A DNA stretch of 64,000 bases from Sulfurovum zhangzhouensis. Lineage in GTDB: Bacteria > Campylobacterota > Campylobacteria > Campylobacterales > Sulfurovaceae. How positions within the stretch are numbered: position 1 is the stretch's first letter; each line of letters opens with the position of its first letter. Shown one piece after another: positions 17,694 through 27,924 of this stretch. The notes beneath the pieces were generated by a model. That model made no database searches and was not told the origin of the DNA. It saw nothing but the letters and a program-made list of their open reading frames with translations. The stretch covers positions 620,001-684,000 of the forward strand of contig NZ_JAQIBD010000001.1 in assembly GCF_030347965.1 (NCBI RefSeq). Reading direction: 5' to 3'. Made by a program: the position numbers and the translations under genes.

Positions 17694-17699
17694 ATTATA
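17694..17699 (-). promoter_or_regulatory. -10 box of htpG
   Basis: TATAAT on the minus strand, 37 bases before the start codon. It lies in the divergent region shared with sixA. Confidence 0.6.
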
Positions 17700-17781
17700 G
17701 TATATTTTGACTAATATTTCAAGTTTTTAGGAAAGAAACTTTAGTCGATATGACTAAAGTATAAATGTTTCCAATTTTAGA

Positions 17782-17787
17782 TATAAT
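17782..17787 (+). promoter_or_regulatory. -10 box of sixA; leaderless start
   Basis: TATAAT ends only six bases before the ATG at 17794. The transcript would therefore start at or next to the A of the start codon, and no ribosome-binding site is present. Confidence 0.65.
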
Positions 17788-17793
17788 GGATAC

Positions 17794-18285
17794 ATGAAAA
17801 CGCTATACTTAATTCGCCATGCCAAATCTGATTGGAGCGACCTTTCTGAAAGTGATTTTGAAAGAGGTCTCAACAAACGAGGGAAAAGAAATATTATCAG
17901 AATGAGCAATGCTCTGAAAGAAATGGAGATCAAACCCGATCTTATTATCTCCAGCAGTGCTAAACGTGCAAAAAAAACTGCTAAAGGTCTTGCCAAAAAA
18001 CTGGGTTATAAAGATGATCTCATGTTATTGGATTCGCTTTACATGTGTGAACCTCAGCAGTGGATTGAGACGATTCAAAATATCCCTGAAAAGTACCATT
18101 CTGTTTTTATCGTAGGTCATAATCCTGAGATCACCGATGTAGTCAATATGCTTATTGATGACTATATAGATAATATCCCGACACTGGGGATCGTAGGTTT
18201 TGATGTCTCATCCCATGAATGGAAAAAGTTTGAGCGTCACAATGCTAAACTAAAGTTTGTTATCTACCCCAAAATGTATATCTAG
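17794..18285 (+). CDS. sixA: SixA-like phosphohistidine phosphatase (histidine phosphatase family)
   Basis: A 163-residue protein of the phosphoglycerate mutase-like superfamily. The catalytic RHG-type motif is LYLIRHAKSDWSD (His9), followed by SSSAKRAKKTAK and FIVGHNPEI with the second catalytic His. SixA removes phosphate from histidine on phosphotransfer proteins (HPt or PTS). An HPt protein is encoded at 26.5 kb, but a link is speculation. Probably transcribed as a leaderless message. Confidence 0.88.
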   Translation: MKTLYLIRHAKSDWSDLSESDFERGLNKRGKRNIIRMSNALKEMEIKPDLIISSSAKRAKKTAKGLAKKLGYKDDLMLLDSLYMCEPQQWIETIQNIPEKYHSVFIVGHNPEITDVVNMLIDDYIDNIPTLGIVGFDVSSHEWKKFERHNAKLKFVIYPKMYI

Positions 18286-18308
18286 ATAAGCATTGGTATC
18301 AATTATCA

Positions 18309-18923
18309 CTACTTGTATAAAATCTTTTGAAATTTCAGCTCTTTATTTTGGAATGGATCAAAGATCATCTCTACTTGATCTATACTATATTTAAACGGAA
18401 AACCGACAGTTGAACCTTTTGCCGTACTCTCCAGTATATAGTACTTCTTTCCGTCGATCCACATTCCTTTTTTATCCGTAACACGCACATCTTCCAAAGG
18501 AGTAATCACAAAGATATGTTTAGGGACCAATACAAAATATGCTTCTTTATCCAACGCATGAAGTAAGGAGATGAGAAGATTACTTTTGTCATCACAGTCA
18601 CCATATCCATTGGTAATAGTCTGCGCAGGGTTACGTGCCTTGAAGTTATTGACCTTATAGGGAATTTCTGTCACATAATCCAATAAAAGCTGTACTTCAC
18701 ATAGATTACTCTGACACCCTTCAACTAACGTTTCAGCCTTCTCTTTTATATAAGGTGAAGTACTCACACAGTTGGTATAGATCCCATCACCTGTACCGAT
18801 CTGTCTTTTGTCTACGATTATCGCCGCTTTGGCTATGATATAAATAAAAGCAAAAGCAGTTATAGCAAGGATAAAGAGTGAAAAGTTTTTGGATTTCAGA
18901 TTTTGCATACAATATTTTACCAT
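18309..18923 (-). CDS. membrane-anchored transglutaminase-like protein
   Basis: Up to 204 residues. The start may be the second Met at 18908, which sits five bases after a TAAAAT box. One N-terminal membrane helix (about 14-33) anchors a periplasmic domain with transglutaminase-core features: the Cys motif NGYGDCDDKSNLL (about 105-118) and, downstream, the His region PKHIFVITP. Such proteins are cysteine protease-like enzymes or inactive scaffolds of unknown substrate. Convergent with sixA, 23 bases from its stop. Confidence 0.7.
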   Translation of the reverse strand: MVKYCMQNLKSKNFSLFILAITAFAFIYIIAKAAIIVDKRQIGTGDGIYTNCVSTSPYIKEKAETLVEGCQSNLCEVQLLLDYVTEIPYKVNNFKARNPAQTITNGYGDCDDKSNLLISLLHALDKEAYFVLVPKHIFVITPLEDVRVTDKKGMWIDGKKYYILESTAKGSTVGFPFKYSIDQVEMIFDPFQNKELKFQKILYK

Positions 18924-19049
18924 TGAAATAAAAAAATGAAATGAAATTTCTTTTTAGTCGATATTAGATTTGAAGGTTGTTAAGAAGGAGCTTGCTAGCA
19001 GTAAGTGACTAAGTAAACTCCCTCGAAGATAATATCAAATGGGAAGAAA

Positions 19050-20591
19050 TTATTCCCACTCGATCGTTGCTGGCGGCTTTGAAGAGATATCATAGACCAC
19101 ACGGTTGATCCCATCGATCTCATTGATAATTCTTCTACTCATATTCTCGAGTATATCATGAGGGATATGTGCAAATGTTGCTGTCATACCATCTACCGAC
19201 TCTACCATACGAATACATACTGTATTATCATATGTTCTGTTATCACCCATTACACCAACAGACTGTACATTAAGCAATACTGTAAATGCCTGCCATACTT
19301 TATCATAGTATCCGGTTGCTTTGAGCTCTTCTTGCATGATCGCATCAGATTCTCTAAGAAGTCTCAATGCTTCTTCATTTACCTCGCCCATTACACGGAT
19401 CGCAAGACCTGGTCCAGGGAACGGATGACGTCCGATCATATCTTTTGGTAAACCAAGTTCAAGACCAAGTTTACGTACTTCATCTTTGAAGATCTCTCTA
19501 AGTGGTTCTACCAGTTCGAATGTCATCCAATCAGGTAATCCACCAACATTGTGATGAGACTTGATCGTTTTAGAAGGACCTTTCACAGATACAGACTCAA
19601 TAACATCTGTATAGAGTGTACCTTGTGCCAGGAAGCTTACATCAGTATGCTTTGAAGCCTCTTTATCAAATACTTCGATAAACTTTTCACCGATCGTTTT
19701 ACGTTTGGTTTCTGGATCCGTTACACCTGCAAGTGCAGTCAAGAATTCCTCTTTAGCATCAATCGTAATAAGATTCATATCAAGCAGTTTAAACATATTT
19801 TGTACCTGCTCTGCCTCATCTTTACGAAGCAGTCCCTGATCAACAAATACACATACCAGCTGCTCTTTTGGAAGTGCTTCATGTAAAAGTGCAGCCACGA
19901 CTGAACTGTCAACTCCACCGCTTACACCACAAAGTACTTTTCTATCACCCACCTGTTTACGGATATCTTCGATCTTCTCTTTTGCAAATGAGCCCATATT
20001 CCATGTACTGTCACAGCCACAGATATACTTTGCAAAGTTCTTAAGCATATGCGTTCCCTCTACAGAGTGGTGTACTTCAGGGTGATACTGGAATGCGTAA
20101 ATATTTCTACTTTCATCAGCAATTGCCGCATATGGAGAGTTCTCACTTGTACCGATAACTTTAAATCCAACAGGGATGCGTTCAGCTTTATCCCCGTGAC
20201 TCATCCATACTACTTCGTTATCACTTACACCATTGAAGATCGGACATTCACCTTCAATTTTGAGTCTTGCTTTACCATACTCATGATGGTCAGCCGGTAC
20301 TACTTCACCACCAAAATGCTGAGTTATAAGCTGCATCCCATAACATATACCAAGGATAGGCAATCCAAGGTCCCAGATACCGTCATCCGGTTTATAAGCA
20401 TCTTCTGCATAAACAGATGCAGGTCCACCAGAGAGGATAATACCCTTTGGTTTACGTGCTTTGATATCTTCGATACTTTCACGGTATGGTACTACCTCTG
20501 TATAGACACCTGATTCTCTAAGTTTTCTAGCTACTAGCTGCGTATACTGCGAACCAAAATCGAGTACGACAATAGGTACTTCTTTTTTCAT
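19050..20591 (-). CDS. guaA: GMP synthase (glutamine-hydrolysing)
   Basis: Converts XMP to GMP using glutamine and ATP. The 513 residues comprise an N-terminal glutamine amidotransferase with nucleophile GICYGMQ (about 83) and catalytic His/Glu in YHPEVHHS, an ATP-pyrophosphatase domain with the P-loop [11 protein letters not shown] (about 222) and the C-terminal dimerisation domain ending in PPATIEWE. The start is the ATG at 20591 with AAGGA upstream; a preceding TTG is less likely. Confidence 0.98.
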   Translation of the reverse strand: MKKEVPIVVLDFGSQYTQLVARKLRESGVYTEVVPYRESIEDIKARKPKGIILSGGPASVYAEDAYKPDDGIWDLGLPILGICYGMQLITQHFGGEVVPADHHEYGKARLKIEGECPIFNGVSDNEVVWMSHGDKAERIPVGFKVIGTSENSPYAAIADESRNIYAFQYHPEVHHSVEGTHMLKNFAKYICGCDSTWNMGSFAKEKIEDIRKQVGDRKVLCGVSGGVDSSVVAALLHEALPKEQLVCVFVDQGLLRKDEAEQVQNMFKLLDMNLITIDAKEEFLTALAGVTDPETKRKTIGEKFIEVFDKEASKHTDVSFLAQGTLYTDVIESVSVKGPSKTIKSHHNVGGLPDWMTFELVEPLREIFKDEVRKLGLELGLPKDMIGRHPFPGPGLAIRVMGEVNEEALRLLRESDAIMQEELKATGYYDKVWQAFTVLLNVQSVGVMGDNRTYDNTVCIRMVESVDGMTATFAHIPHDILENMSRRIINEIDGINRVVYDISSKPPATIEWE

Positions 20592-20684
20592 CAATGCATT
20601 CCTTAAAAGTTTCGTAGTGAAATTTTACACAAAAAAGGTATAGAAGAGTCTGAAAGTAAAAAAGAGTTAAAAAATGAGGAATGG

Positions 20685-20708
20685 CTTTCAGGCAGTTCTG
20701 CCTGAAAG
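20685..20708 (-). terminator. terminator downstream of nhaD
   Basis: A perfect stem CTTTCAGGCA/TGCCTGAAAG with loop GTTC, ten bases after the nhaD stop on the minus strand, then a T-rich stretch. Confidence 0.75.
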
Positions 20709-20717
20709 AATAAAACA

Positions 20718-22070
20718 TTAATGAAGATGAAGTACTTCGAACTGCAAAAACCATACTGCCACAGATACGATGTATCCAACAAGTACCGTCCAAGCCAGTT
20801 TTATGTGTGAAGAAAATGTATAGATACCATGTAGTTTACCCATAACACCAACACCTGCAGCTGAGCCGAAACTAATGAGTGATCCCCCTACTCCGGCTGT
20901 TAGCGTTACAAGCATCCATTGTGCATGCGCTTCAAAGTCCGGTCCCATATCCGGGCTCGATTTTAGTACCGCGGACATCACAGGTACATTATCCACGACC
21001 GCAGAAAGGAAACCGACACCTATGTTTACTGCTGTTGGACCAAACTGTGAGTAAAGTGCAGTGAAATACTCCAAGAATCCAAGGAAATGGAGACCACCCA
21101 CAGCAGCCAAGATACCAAAGAAGAAGAGTAAAGTATCATTCTCGATCTTAGCGATAAATGAGAATACATTGACTTCCGGACACTCTACACCTTCACTGTC
21201 ATATCTTACCTCTCTGCTCATACGGTAGATATAAAGTTTTAAGATCGCAAGACCGAACATCATACCCCACATTGCAGGAAGATGGAGTACCTGGTGAGAG
21301 AGAACCGCTGAAGCGATTGTCACAGCAAAAAGAGCCATGATCACTTTACCACCCGGAGCAATCTTCTCTTCTTTCTCATCACTATGGAAAGGTGGTGTTG
21401 CATCCGGTACAAAACGGCTAAGCAAGAATGCAGTGACAAACCATCCGAGAACAGCAGCAGGGAAAAGATAAAGGAAGTCGACAAAATCCCCTTTACCGTC
21501 AACCCACACCATCAGTGTCGTAATATCACCAAACGGTGACCATGCTCCCCCTGCATTCGCAGCCACAACGATATTGATCGCTGAAGGGACCAAGAACTCT
21601 TTATTCCTTGCATCAATAGTGATCAATACTGTTGAAAGGATCAATGCTGTTGTCAGGTTATCTGCAATAGGAGAGATGAAAAATGCCAAAAGACCGGTGA
21701 TCCAGAAGAGTTTTCTGTAGCCGTATCCCTTTGAAACAAGGTTATAACGGAGTGTAGAGAAGACTTTGCGGTCAATCATTGCCTCAATATAGGTCATTGC
21801 AACATATAAAAAGAAGAAGATTCCCGCAATTTCAACAATCAATATCTCAATCTCATGGTGAAGATGTGAACCATCCAGCCCATTGAATGCATAGTACAAT
21901 CCAATAAGTACAAAGATCAATGTACCTGCAAAAAGTGCCGGTTTTGCTTTATTAATGTGATACTTGTCTTCTGCTGCGATAAAGTAATACCCTACCACAA
22001 AAATGATCAGGGAAAGAATCCCCACCCACGTTGTTGTCAAATCTATATGCATTGCTGCTTCAGCTGCCAT
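20718..22070 (-). CDS. nhaD: sodium:proton antiporter NhaD family
   Basis: Inner-membrane Na+/H+ exchanger. The 450-residue form starts at 22070 with an AGGAG site five bases upstream; the longer frame to 22121 has no such site. About 12 transmembrane segments are seen, with the family motif FISPIADNLTTALILSTV (about 140) and AANAGGAWSPFGD. The conserved Asp and polar residues probably form the ion site. Lies downstream of nadB on the same strand with a 61-base gap. Confidence 0.92.
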   Translation of the reverse strand: MAAEAAMHIDLTTTWVGILSLIIFVVGYYFIAAEDKYHINKAKPALFAGTLIFVLIGLYYAFNGLDGSHLHHEIEILIVEIAGIFFFLYVAMTYIEAMIDRKVFSTLRYNLVSKGYGYRKLFWITGLLAFFISPIADNLTTALILSTVLITIDARNKEFLVPSAINIVVAANAGGAWSPFGDITTLMVWVDGKGDFVDFLYLFPAAVLGWFVTAFLLSRFVPDATPPFHSDEKEEKIAPGGKVIMALFAVTIASAVLSHQVLHLPAMWGMMFGLAILKLYIYRMSREVRYDSEGVECPEVNVFSFIAKIENDTLLFFFGILAAVGGLHFLGFLEYFTALYSQFGPTAVNIGVGFLSAVVDNVPVMSAVLKSSPDMGPDFEAHAQWMLVTLTAGVGGSLISFGSAAGVGVMGKLHGIYTFSSHIKLAWTVLVGYIVSVAVWFLQFEVLHLH

Positions 22071-22131
22071 ATCTGCTCCTATTGTAATTTCTTGACCACC
22101 TTCATTGATGAATCTATACATAGTTTCTGTC

Positions 22132-23583
22132 TCAAGATTCTATATAGTGTGATCCCAATGATTCTTTTCTAGCCAATGCCGCTTCAACGATCGCAGAAGC
22201 AGTATTGAGCCTTAAGCGTAACAATCTACCAATCTCTCTGTTCTTCATATCATAGATAAGATTTTTGGCTTCATGAAGTCCTGCTTTGGTCCTGATAATG
22301 CCTATATCTTCCCACATTATTTTACGTAACTGGTGTTTATATTTTTTGTCATTATCTTTGTGCAGAATGTTACCGTAATCTTTATCAAAGACAGGTGTTT
22401 GCGTGACTTTCTGCTCTTTGGACAAGAGATGATCAACTGCACGTTTGGCAAATACCACCCCTTCTAACAATGAGTTGGATGCCAAACGATTGGCTCCATG
22501 TACACCCGTTCGTGCAGCCTCACCAATCGCATACAATCCCTCCATTCCATCAATGCAACCGTTGATATCTGTCTTGATACCTCCATTTGAGTAGTGAAAT
22601 GCCGGAGAGATAGAGATACGGTCTTTAGGAAATTTATAGCCTAGTGCACCAAAAGTCTGTGTAATATTTGGAAAGCGTTTAGCAAACCATTTTTCATCAA
22701 ACATTGAGAAGTCCAGATAGACTTTTTCACCGGTTTTTCGCTTATAATCAAAAATACCGCGTGCTACAATATCCCGGCTTGCCAACTCTCCGCGCTCATC
22801 ATAATCAAACAAAAAACGGTTTCCGTTTTCACCGACAACATACGCACCTTCACCTCTAAGTGCTTCAGTAAGCAGTAGTTTTCTAGCATACGGTGTTTCT
22901 ACATACACTGTCGGGTGAAACTGCATAAACTCCATATCAGCAAGTTCTATCCCTTTTTCGACACAGATCCCGTGTATATCCGCACTTACCGTACGTGAAT
23001 TCGTATTGTACTCATAAAGTGATCCTACACCTCCAGAAGCAATGATCACATTATCTGCATAGATAGTAGTAGGCTGGTAGTTCACAGTTGCCTTTACTCC
23101 ATAACATCTACCATTTTCAATCAAGAGGTCATATACCAGTGTATTTCTTTGTAACTTGTGCTTATTTTGTACCATCATGAAATAATGTATATAGCGGCCT
23201 GTCGCATCACCGCCTGCATGAATGATACGCTCGGTAGAGTGTGCTGCTTCCTTGGTATACAGAAGGTTTCCATTTGGACCGGTGTCAAACTTCATGCCTC
23301 TTTTGATCAGATCAGGGGTGGTCTCCAATGAAGTACGTGAAAGTATCTCGACAGCTTGTTTATCATTATGATAAGCACCTGCTGCCATGGTATCCTGAAC
23401 ATGCAACTTAACATCCGCTTCATTTAGAGCAGTTGTCATTCCTCCTTGTGCATAAAATGTATTGCATTCCCAGGGAATATCCTTGCAGACGACCAATACA
23501 TTTTTAGACGCAGGAAGGTTCATCGCTGCATATAAGCCTGCAATCCCTGCTCCGATAATCAATACATCATACTTTTCAGGCAT
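22132..23583 (-). CDS. nadB: L-aspartate oxidase
   Basis: First step of de novo NAD synthesis: oxidises aspartate to iminoaspartate with FAD. The start at 23583 (MPEKYDVLIIGAGIAG) is supported by GGAGAAA. The 22 codons upstream are not part of the conserved fold. The 483 residues show an N-terminal Rossmann FAD site (GAGIAGLYAA), a capping domain with HPTVYVETPYARK, and GEAARTGVHGANRLASNSLLE near residue 360. The aspartate-binding Arg residues appear present. Succinate dehydrogenase flavoprotein is excluded by the NadB-type C terminus. Confidence 0.95.
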   Translation of the reverse strand: MPEKYDVLIIGAGIAGLYAAMNLPASKNVLVVCKDIPWECNTFYAQGGMTTALNEADVKLHVQDTMAAGAYHNDKQAVEILSRTSLETTPDLIKRGMKFDTGPNGNLLYTKEAAHSTERIIHAGGDATGRYIHYFMMVQNKHKLQRNTLVYDLLIENGRCYGVKATVNYQPTTIYADNVIIASGGVGSLYEYNTNSRTVSADIHGICVEKGIELADMEFMQFHPTVYVETPYARKLLLTEALRGEGAYVVGENGNRFLFDYDERGELASRDIVARGIFDYKRKTGEKVYLDFSMFDEKWFAKRFPNITQTFGALGYKFPKDRISISPAFHYSNGGIKTDINGCIDGMEGLYAIGEAARTGVHGANRLASNSLLEGVVFAKRAVDHLLSKEQKVTQTPVFDKDYGNILHKDNDKKYKHQLRKIMWEDIGIIRTKAGLHEAKNLIYDMKNREIGRLLRLRLNTASAIVEAALARKESLGSHYIES

Positions 23584-23674
23584 TAGTTTTCTCCGTTGTT
23601 TTTGGCTGGTCAGGTACATAGACAGGATCTGTTTTATGACCGCATCCACTCAATACCATACAGCAAAGAGATGT

Positions 23675-23680
23675 TATAAT
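23675..23680 (+). promoter_or_regulatory. -10 box of the DUF721-like gene; leaderless start
   Basis: TATAAT, then six bases (CACGCC), then the ATG at 23687. There is no Shine-Dalgarno. The same spacing as at sixA. Confidence 0.65.
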
Positions 23681-23686
23681 CACGCC

Positions 23687-24133
23687 ATGAAAAGCGCGCA
23701 AACAATTTTGTCTCATCTTCAAGGGCAACCTCAATTTAGATATTTAAAGCGACATGAGTGCTACCAAAAGTATATCAGACTTTTGAGTGAAAAGTACCAG
23801 AAGGCAATCGCTTTTGTCTATGTCAAACAGAACACGCTTTATATTGCAGTAACTCACCCAGGCTTCAAAATGGAGCTAAATTATAATAAAGAAGTGTTGA
23901 AAGATATTCTATCTCAATTTACACTTATGGAGAAAAACTGCAATATGTTACAAGCTGACAAGGTTGTTGTCTTTCATTCCAAGTATCATAAGTTGCCTGA
24001 CCATACAGAAGAGTCGTCCACTGTTCCACATTACTATGAACTCGCAGAAGGTAAATTCGAAATTTGCAGTGATGATGCCAAGTTACAAGAAAAATTTGAA
24101 GCTATTAAAACCAGTATAAAGAAGAATCTGTGA
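23687..24133 (+). CDS. DUF721/DciA-like protein upstream of uvrC
   Basis: A 148-residue protein starting MKSAQTILSHL. A longer in-frame extension to 23462 runs through nadB and the promoter and is rejected. The central part (about 45-80: AFVYVKQNTLYIAVTHPGF) matches the DUF721 pattern of a short helix followed by strands with xLxIAVxxPxF. DciA proteins load the replicative helicase. This shortened form may or may not do so, and the similarity is by eye. Its stop overlaps the uvrC GTG by four bases (GTGA). Confidence 0.6.
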   Translation: MKSAQTILSHLQGQPQFRYLKRHECYQKYIRLLSEKYQKAIAFVYVKQNTLYIAVTHPGFKMELNYNKEVLKDILSQFTLMEKNCNMLQADKVVVFHSKYHKLPDHTEESSTVPHYYELAEGKFEICSDDAKLQEKFEAIKTSIKKNL

Positions 24134-25926
24134 AAGAGACGATACAAAATCTTCCTGATTCCCCGGGTGTTTACCAGTATTTTGACAAGACAGGGAAATT
24201 ACTTTATGTAGGAAAAGCCAAAAGCTTGAAAAACCGTGTGAAAAGCTATTGGAGATTTACACCTTTATTCAGACCAAATCCTGATCAGTCCAGCCGTATT
24301 TTGATGATGCTGAGTGAGGCCCAAAAAGTTGAGTATATCATTGTAGAGAGTGAAGAAGATGCACTGATCTTGGAAAATTCACTGATCAAACAGCTCAAAC
24401 CCAAATTCAATATCCTTTTGAGGGATGACAAAACCTATCCCTATATCTATATCGATGAATCTGTCGACTATCCGCGCTTTGAGATCACCAGAAAAGTGGT
24501 TAAAGGCAAGGAGATCACCTATTACGGTCCATTCCCTACAGGGGGGAGAGCATTACTCGATGCGATCTATGAGGTCTATCCGCTTGTACAGAAAAAATCA
24601 TGCCTCAAAGAGGGGAAGGTCTGTCTGTTTTATCAGATCAAAAAATGCTTAGGACCATGTGAAGGGAAGATCACACCAGAAGAGTATGCAAAGATCATCG
24701 GTGAAGTTAAATCCTCTATTACAAAGCGTAAAAAACTGTTAAATGTTCTTGGTGACAAGATGACTAATCTAGCGATCAATGAGCGTTTTGAAGAAGCAGC
24801 AAAAATGAGGGACATGATCCAGTCCATCTCAACTCTTACATTAACATCCAATATTGATATCGCAGATCGTGTTGATCTGGATATCTTTGCGATCAAAAAC
24901 GGAGATGAGAGAGGAGTGATCGTCAAGCTTTTTATGAGAGAAGGTAAAGTGATCTCTTCTTCACACAGTTACTTCAGACATACTCACATCTATGATGAAA
25001 ATGAAGCGTATAAACAAGCACTGCTTGAGTTTTACGGCGTTGATGTACCTCATGTCAGTAAGCAGATTCTTACTGCACACCCCTTTGAAGATGCTGAACA
25101 GGTGGAACATACACTTTCTAAACGTTTTGGACAAAGGATCGAGATCATTACGCCGCAAAGAGGTCCCAAGAAAAAACTCATTGAACTAGCACTCCAAAAC
25201 TGTGATGAACTACTAAGAAAGCCAAAAGAGAAGAATATCATAGAACAAAAGGTTGCAGATCTGCTTGACCTTTCAACGATCCCATACCGGATAGAGACAT
25301 TTGACAACTCACATATGATGGGTGCTGCAACTGTTGGAGGTATGGTCGTTTGGGATGAAGGGATTTGGGATAAGAGTAGTTACCGTCGTTATGAGTTACA
25401 TGCAAAAGACGAATACGGTCAGATGAAAGAACTGCTAAGTCGCAGAATTGAAAAGTTTGCGGAGGAACCTGCTCCTGACTTATGGATCCTTGATGGAGGC
25501 CAGGCCAATCTTAACCTTGCAAAAAAACTATTACATGAAGCTGGTGTAAACCTTGATGTCATTGCGATTGCTAAAGAGAAGCTTGATGCAAAGGCACACC
25601 GTGCAAAAGGATCTTCCAAAGACCTTCTCTATACTGATGGAGGTGTCATTGAACTAAAACCTACTGACGAACGTCTGCACTGGATCCAAAGACAAAGAGA
25701 TGAGGCGCATCGTTACGCTATTACGTATCATCAAAATAAAAAAAGGAAAGAAGATATACAGGTCTCGTTTCTTAATCAAAAGGGGATCGGGAAAGCAACA
25801 CTTAAAAAGCTTATTGACTACTTTGGTACGTTCGATTCGATTCAAAATGCTTCATTGGAAGAACTCACGCGGGTCACCAATGAAAAAATTGCGAAAATAA
25901 TTTTAAATCAAAAAGAAGAACAGTAG
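24130..25926 (+). CDS. uvrC: excinuclease ABC subunit C
   Basis: Makes the two incisions in nucleotide excision repair. The 598 residues start with GTG, coupled to the upstream gene. The N-terminal GIY-YIG nuclease is PGVYQYFDKTG...LYVGKAKSLKNRV (about 12-40), the UVR motif near 200-235 binds UvrB, and the RNase H-like second nuclease has DNSHMMGA and LWILDGGQANL. A C-terminal helix-hairpin-helix (KGIGKATLKKLIDYFG) ends the protein. Confidence 0.98.
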   Translation: MKETIQNLPDSPGVYQYFDKTGKLLYVGKAKSLKNRVKSYWRFTPLFRPNPDQSSRILMMLSEAQKVEYIIVESEEDALILENSLIKQLKPKFNILLRDDKTYPYIYIDESVDYPRFEITRKVVKGKEITYYGPFPTGGRALLDAIYEVYPLVQKKSCLKEGKVCLFYQIKKCLGPCEGKITPEEYAKIIGEVKSSITKRKKLLNVLGDKMTNLAINERFEEAAKMRDMIQSISTLTLTSNIDIADRVDLDIFAIKNGDERGVIVKLFMREGKVISSSHSYFRHTHIYDENEAYKQALLEFYGVDVPHVSKQILTAHPFEDAEQVEHTLSKRFGQRIEIITPQRGPKKKLIELALQNCDELLRKPKEKNIIEQKVADLLDLSTIPYRIETFDNSHMMGAATVGGMVVWDEGIWDKSSYRRYELHAKDEYGQMKELLSRRIEKFAEEPAPDLWILDGGQANLNLAKKLLHEAGVNLDVIAIAKEKLDAKAHRAKGSSKDLLYTDGGVIELKPTDERLHWIQRQRDEAHRYAITYHQNKKRKEDIQVSFLNQKGIGKATLKKLIDYFGTFDSIQNASLEELTRVTNEKIAKIILNQKEEQ

Positions 25927-26117
25927 TATTAAAAAGAGTTTACTAACTCTATAAATAAACCTAAATCTTAATATTTTTTACTAAAAAAGCGTATTTCAAT
26001 CCACTTTTAGTTTAATTGTTATAAAGTTTGTGTAATAATTTTTTTAATTTACTAGTTGGTAGCTGTCTGTAAATATTAATAAAAAAATTTTTATTTCATT
26101 TGAACAAGGAGTAAAAT

Positions 26118-26531
26118 ATGCAAAGACCTGAACCGATTGATGAAGAATTCAAATTTGAACAAGGTTTGATTGTCAGTTCTACTGACCAAAAGGGGATCAT
26201 AACCTATGCAAATAGAAAGTTCTGTGAAATTGCCAACTATTCACGTGGTGAATTAGTGGGTAAAAATCATAACATAGTGAGACACCCTGATATGCCAAAG
26301 GCTGCATTTCAGGAACTGTGGGACACCATCAAGAGCGGTAAAGAATGGACCGGAGTCGTAAAAAATTTGCGTAAAGACGGTAAATATTATTGGGTCTATT
26401 CACATATAACTCCAATAGAAAAAGATGGGGAAATCGTAGGTTATACAGCTGCTAGAAGACCTGCATCACAAACTGAGATCAATGAAATCATACCTGTATA
26501 CAAAGAGTTACTGGAAAAAGAAAAAAATTAA
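26118..26531 (+). CDS. Aer-type PAS domain signalling protein
   Basis: A 137-residue protein consisting of one PAS domain. The Aer signature is clear: TYANRKFCEIANYSRGELVG, then NIVRHPDMPKAAFQELW and WTGVVKNLRKDG..YWV. Aer-type PAS domains bind FAD and sense redox or energy state. There is no membrane segment or output domain, so it must act through a partner, likely the kinase two genes downstream. The following gene starts 15 bases after its stop. AAGGAG lies upstream of the start. Confidence 0.88.
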   Translation: MQRPEPIDEEFKFEQGLIVSSTDQKGIITYANRKFCEIANYSRGELVGKNHNIVRHPDMPKAAFQELWDTIKSGKEWTGVVKNLRKDGKYYWVYSHITPIEKDGEIVGYTAARRPASQTEINEIIPVYKELLEKEKN

Positions 26532-26546
26532 AGGAGTTATTCAGAT

Positions 26547-27914
26547 ATGTACTACATAACCAATCAAAATCATCAAGTTGTAGCTGTAGATAAGGCACTA
26601 CTTGATCTCATAGGACTTCAAAGTGTTGAAGAACTGTATCAGAAAGTGATAAAAGAAGAAATCTCTTTTACCTCTTTGAGCCCTGATAGTTTAATAATCG
26701 TCTCTGGAGACAACGAAGAGAATCAATATAATTTTGACTTAAAAAGCACATCACTCTCAAGTATGTTAGGCGAACTTACTCTTAATGTTCTAACAACTTC
26801 TGAGATTTTGGAAAAACCTGAAAAAGAAAGTATTTCATTTTCAGAGGATATAGGCCTTATTGATGAGAAAGAAGAGCCTCTCTCTATTCTTGAAACTGAA
26901 GATACCGGTACAGATGAAGAGATAATCTCTATATTAGATGAAGATTTTCTTAAAGAACCGGAAGAAGAGATTGGTATCAGTGAGGAAGAACCTGCTGATT
27001 TTGAGCCGATAGGAATATTAGAGGAAGAAGAAGTTGAACTTCCTACTCTCGAGCCGACTGTTGCGGAAGAAGAAAGTGTGGCAATCACTACAGAAGCTAC
27101 TCCTGAAGTTGAAAAATCAACAGAGCCTATCTATATTGATGTTACAGCAGTATGTAAAACTATCGGTATTACACCTGATGAATATAACACCTTCTTAAAT
27201 GAGTTCATCGATACTGCGATTTCACTAGAGCAAGATATTAACAGTGAGAACGATGAAACACAATCTTCGGCGATTAAAACACTTGTACAACTTTCAGAAG
27301 TTTTGCATCTCCCTGAACTTTCAAATGCTGCAAAAGAGATAGAAAAAGCTTCAATTATAGAGCGTGATACATTTGTTGAAGATTTCTATAATAAACTTGC
27401 AAGAATCACTACAAAACACACTACTGTATCAGAAGTAGAAGAAGAGATCGAGCTTCCTTCTATTGAACCTGAAATAAGTCTTGAAGAAGAAGTGGTCATT
27501 GCACCGGAAATAGCAGAAGTGCCTGAAGAAGAAACATTACCTGAAGGAAGTTTTGGAACGATCGATCTTAGTAACGTAAAACCTACCCATTTCGATTTCC
27601 GATTAGAAGAGGCTGCAGATGAACTCAGCTTACCTGTTGAACTCATCGAGGAGTTTGTTCATGATTTTATAGGCCAAGCAAGAACTGAAACAGAAAATAT
27701 GCTTGAAGCTTATAAACAAGGTGATTTGGACAGAATTCAAAAGATAGGGCACCTTCTCAAGGGGGCTTCGAGTAACCTTCGTATCAATCCTCTTGCCGAC
27801 ACACTGTATGAAATTCAGTTCTGTGAAGACAGTAATAGACTTGAAAGTTTGATTAAAAGCTACTGGGCGCACTTCATTGCATTTGAAAAACAAATGGAAT
27901 TGACATCTAAATAA
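26547..27914 (+). CDS. HPt-domain phosphotransfer protein with acidic linkers
   Basis: 455 residues. The C terminus (about 350-455) is a histidine phosphotransfer domain with [11 protein letters not shown], in which His402 is the likely phospho-acceptor. Residues 1-85 look like a small PAS-like sensor. Residues 90-185 and 295-335 are very Glu-rich and probably disordered. Residues 190-290 form a helical segment that may be a second, degenerate HPt. It sits between the PAS protein and a hybrid kinase, 10 bases from the latter, so it probably passes phosphate from the kinase receiver to the receiver protein at 31083. Confidence 0.8.
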   Translation: MYYITNQNHQVVAVDKALLDLIGLQSVEELYQKVIKEEISFTSLSPDSLIIVSGDNEENQYNFDLKSTSLSSMLGELTLNVLTTSEILEKPEKESISFSEDIGLIDEKEEPLSILETEDTGTDEEIISILDEDFLKEPEEEIGISEEEPADFEPIGILEEEEVELPTLEPTVAEEESVAITTEATPEVEKSTEPIYIDVTAVCKTIGITPDEYNTFLNEFIDTAISLEQDINSENDETQSSAIKTLVQLSEVLHLPELSNAAKEIEKASIIERDTFVEDFYNKLARITTKHTTVSEVEEEIELPSIEPEISLEEEVVIAPEIAEVPEEETLPEGSFGTIDLSNVKPTHFDFRLEEAADELSLPVELIEEFVHDFIGQARTETENMLEAYKQGDLDRIQKIGHLLKGASSNLRINPLADTLYEIQFCEDSNRLESLIKSYWAHFIAFEKQMELTSK

Positions 27915-27924
27915 AGGAAAGAAC

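Noticed and set aside
23462-23686. longer start for the DUF721-like gene
   Set aside because: The extension runs antisense through nadB and across the TATAAT box; the ATG at 23687 fits the family N terminus.
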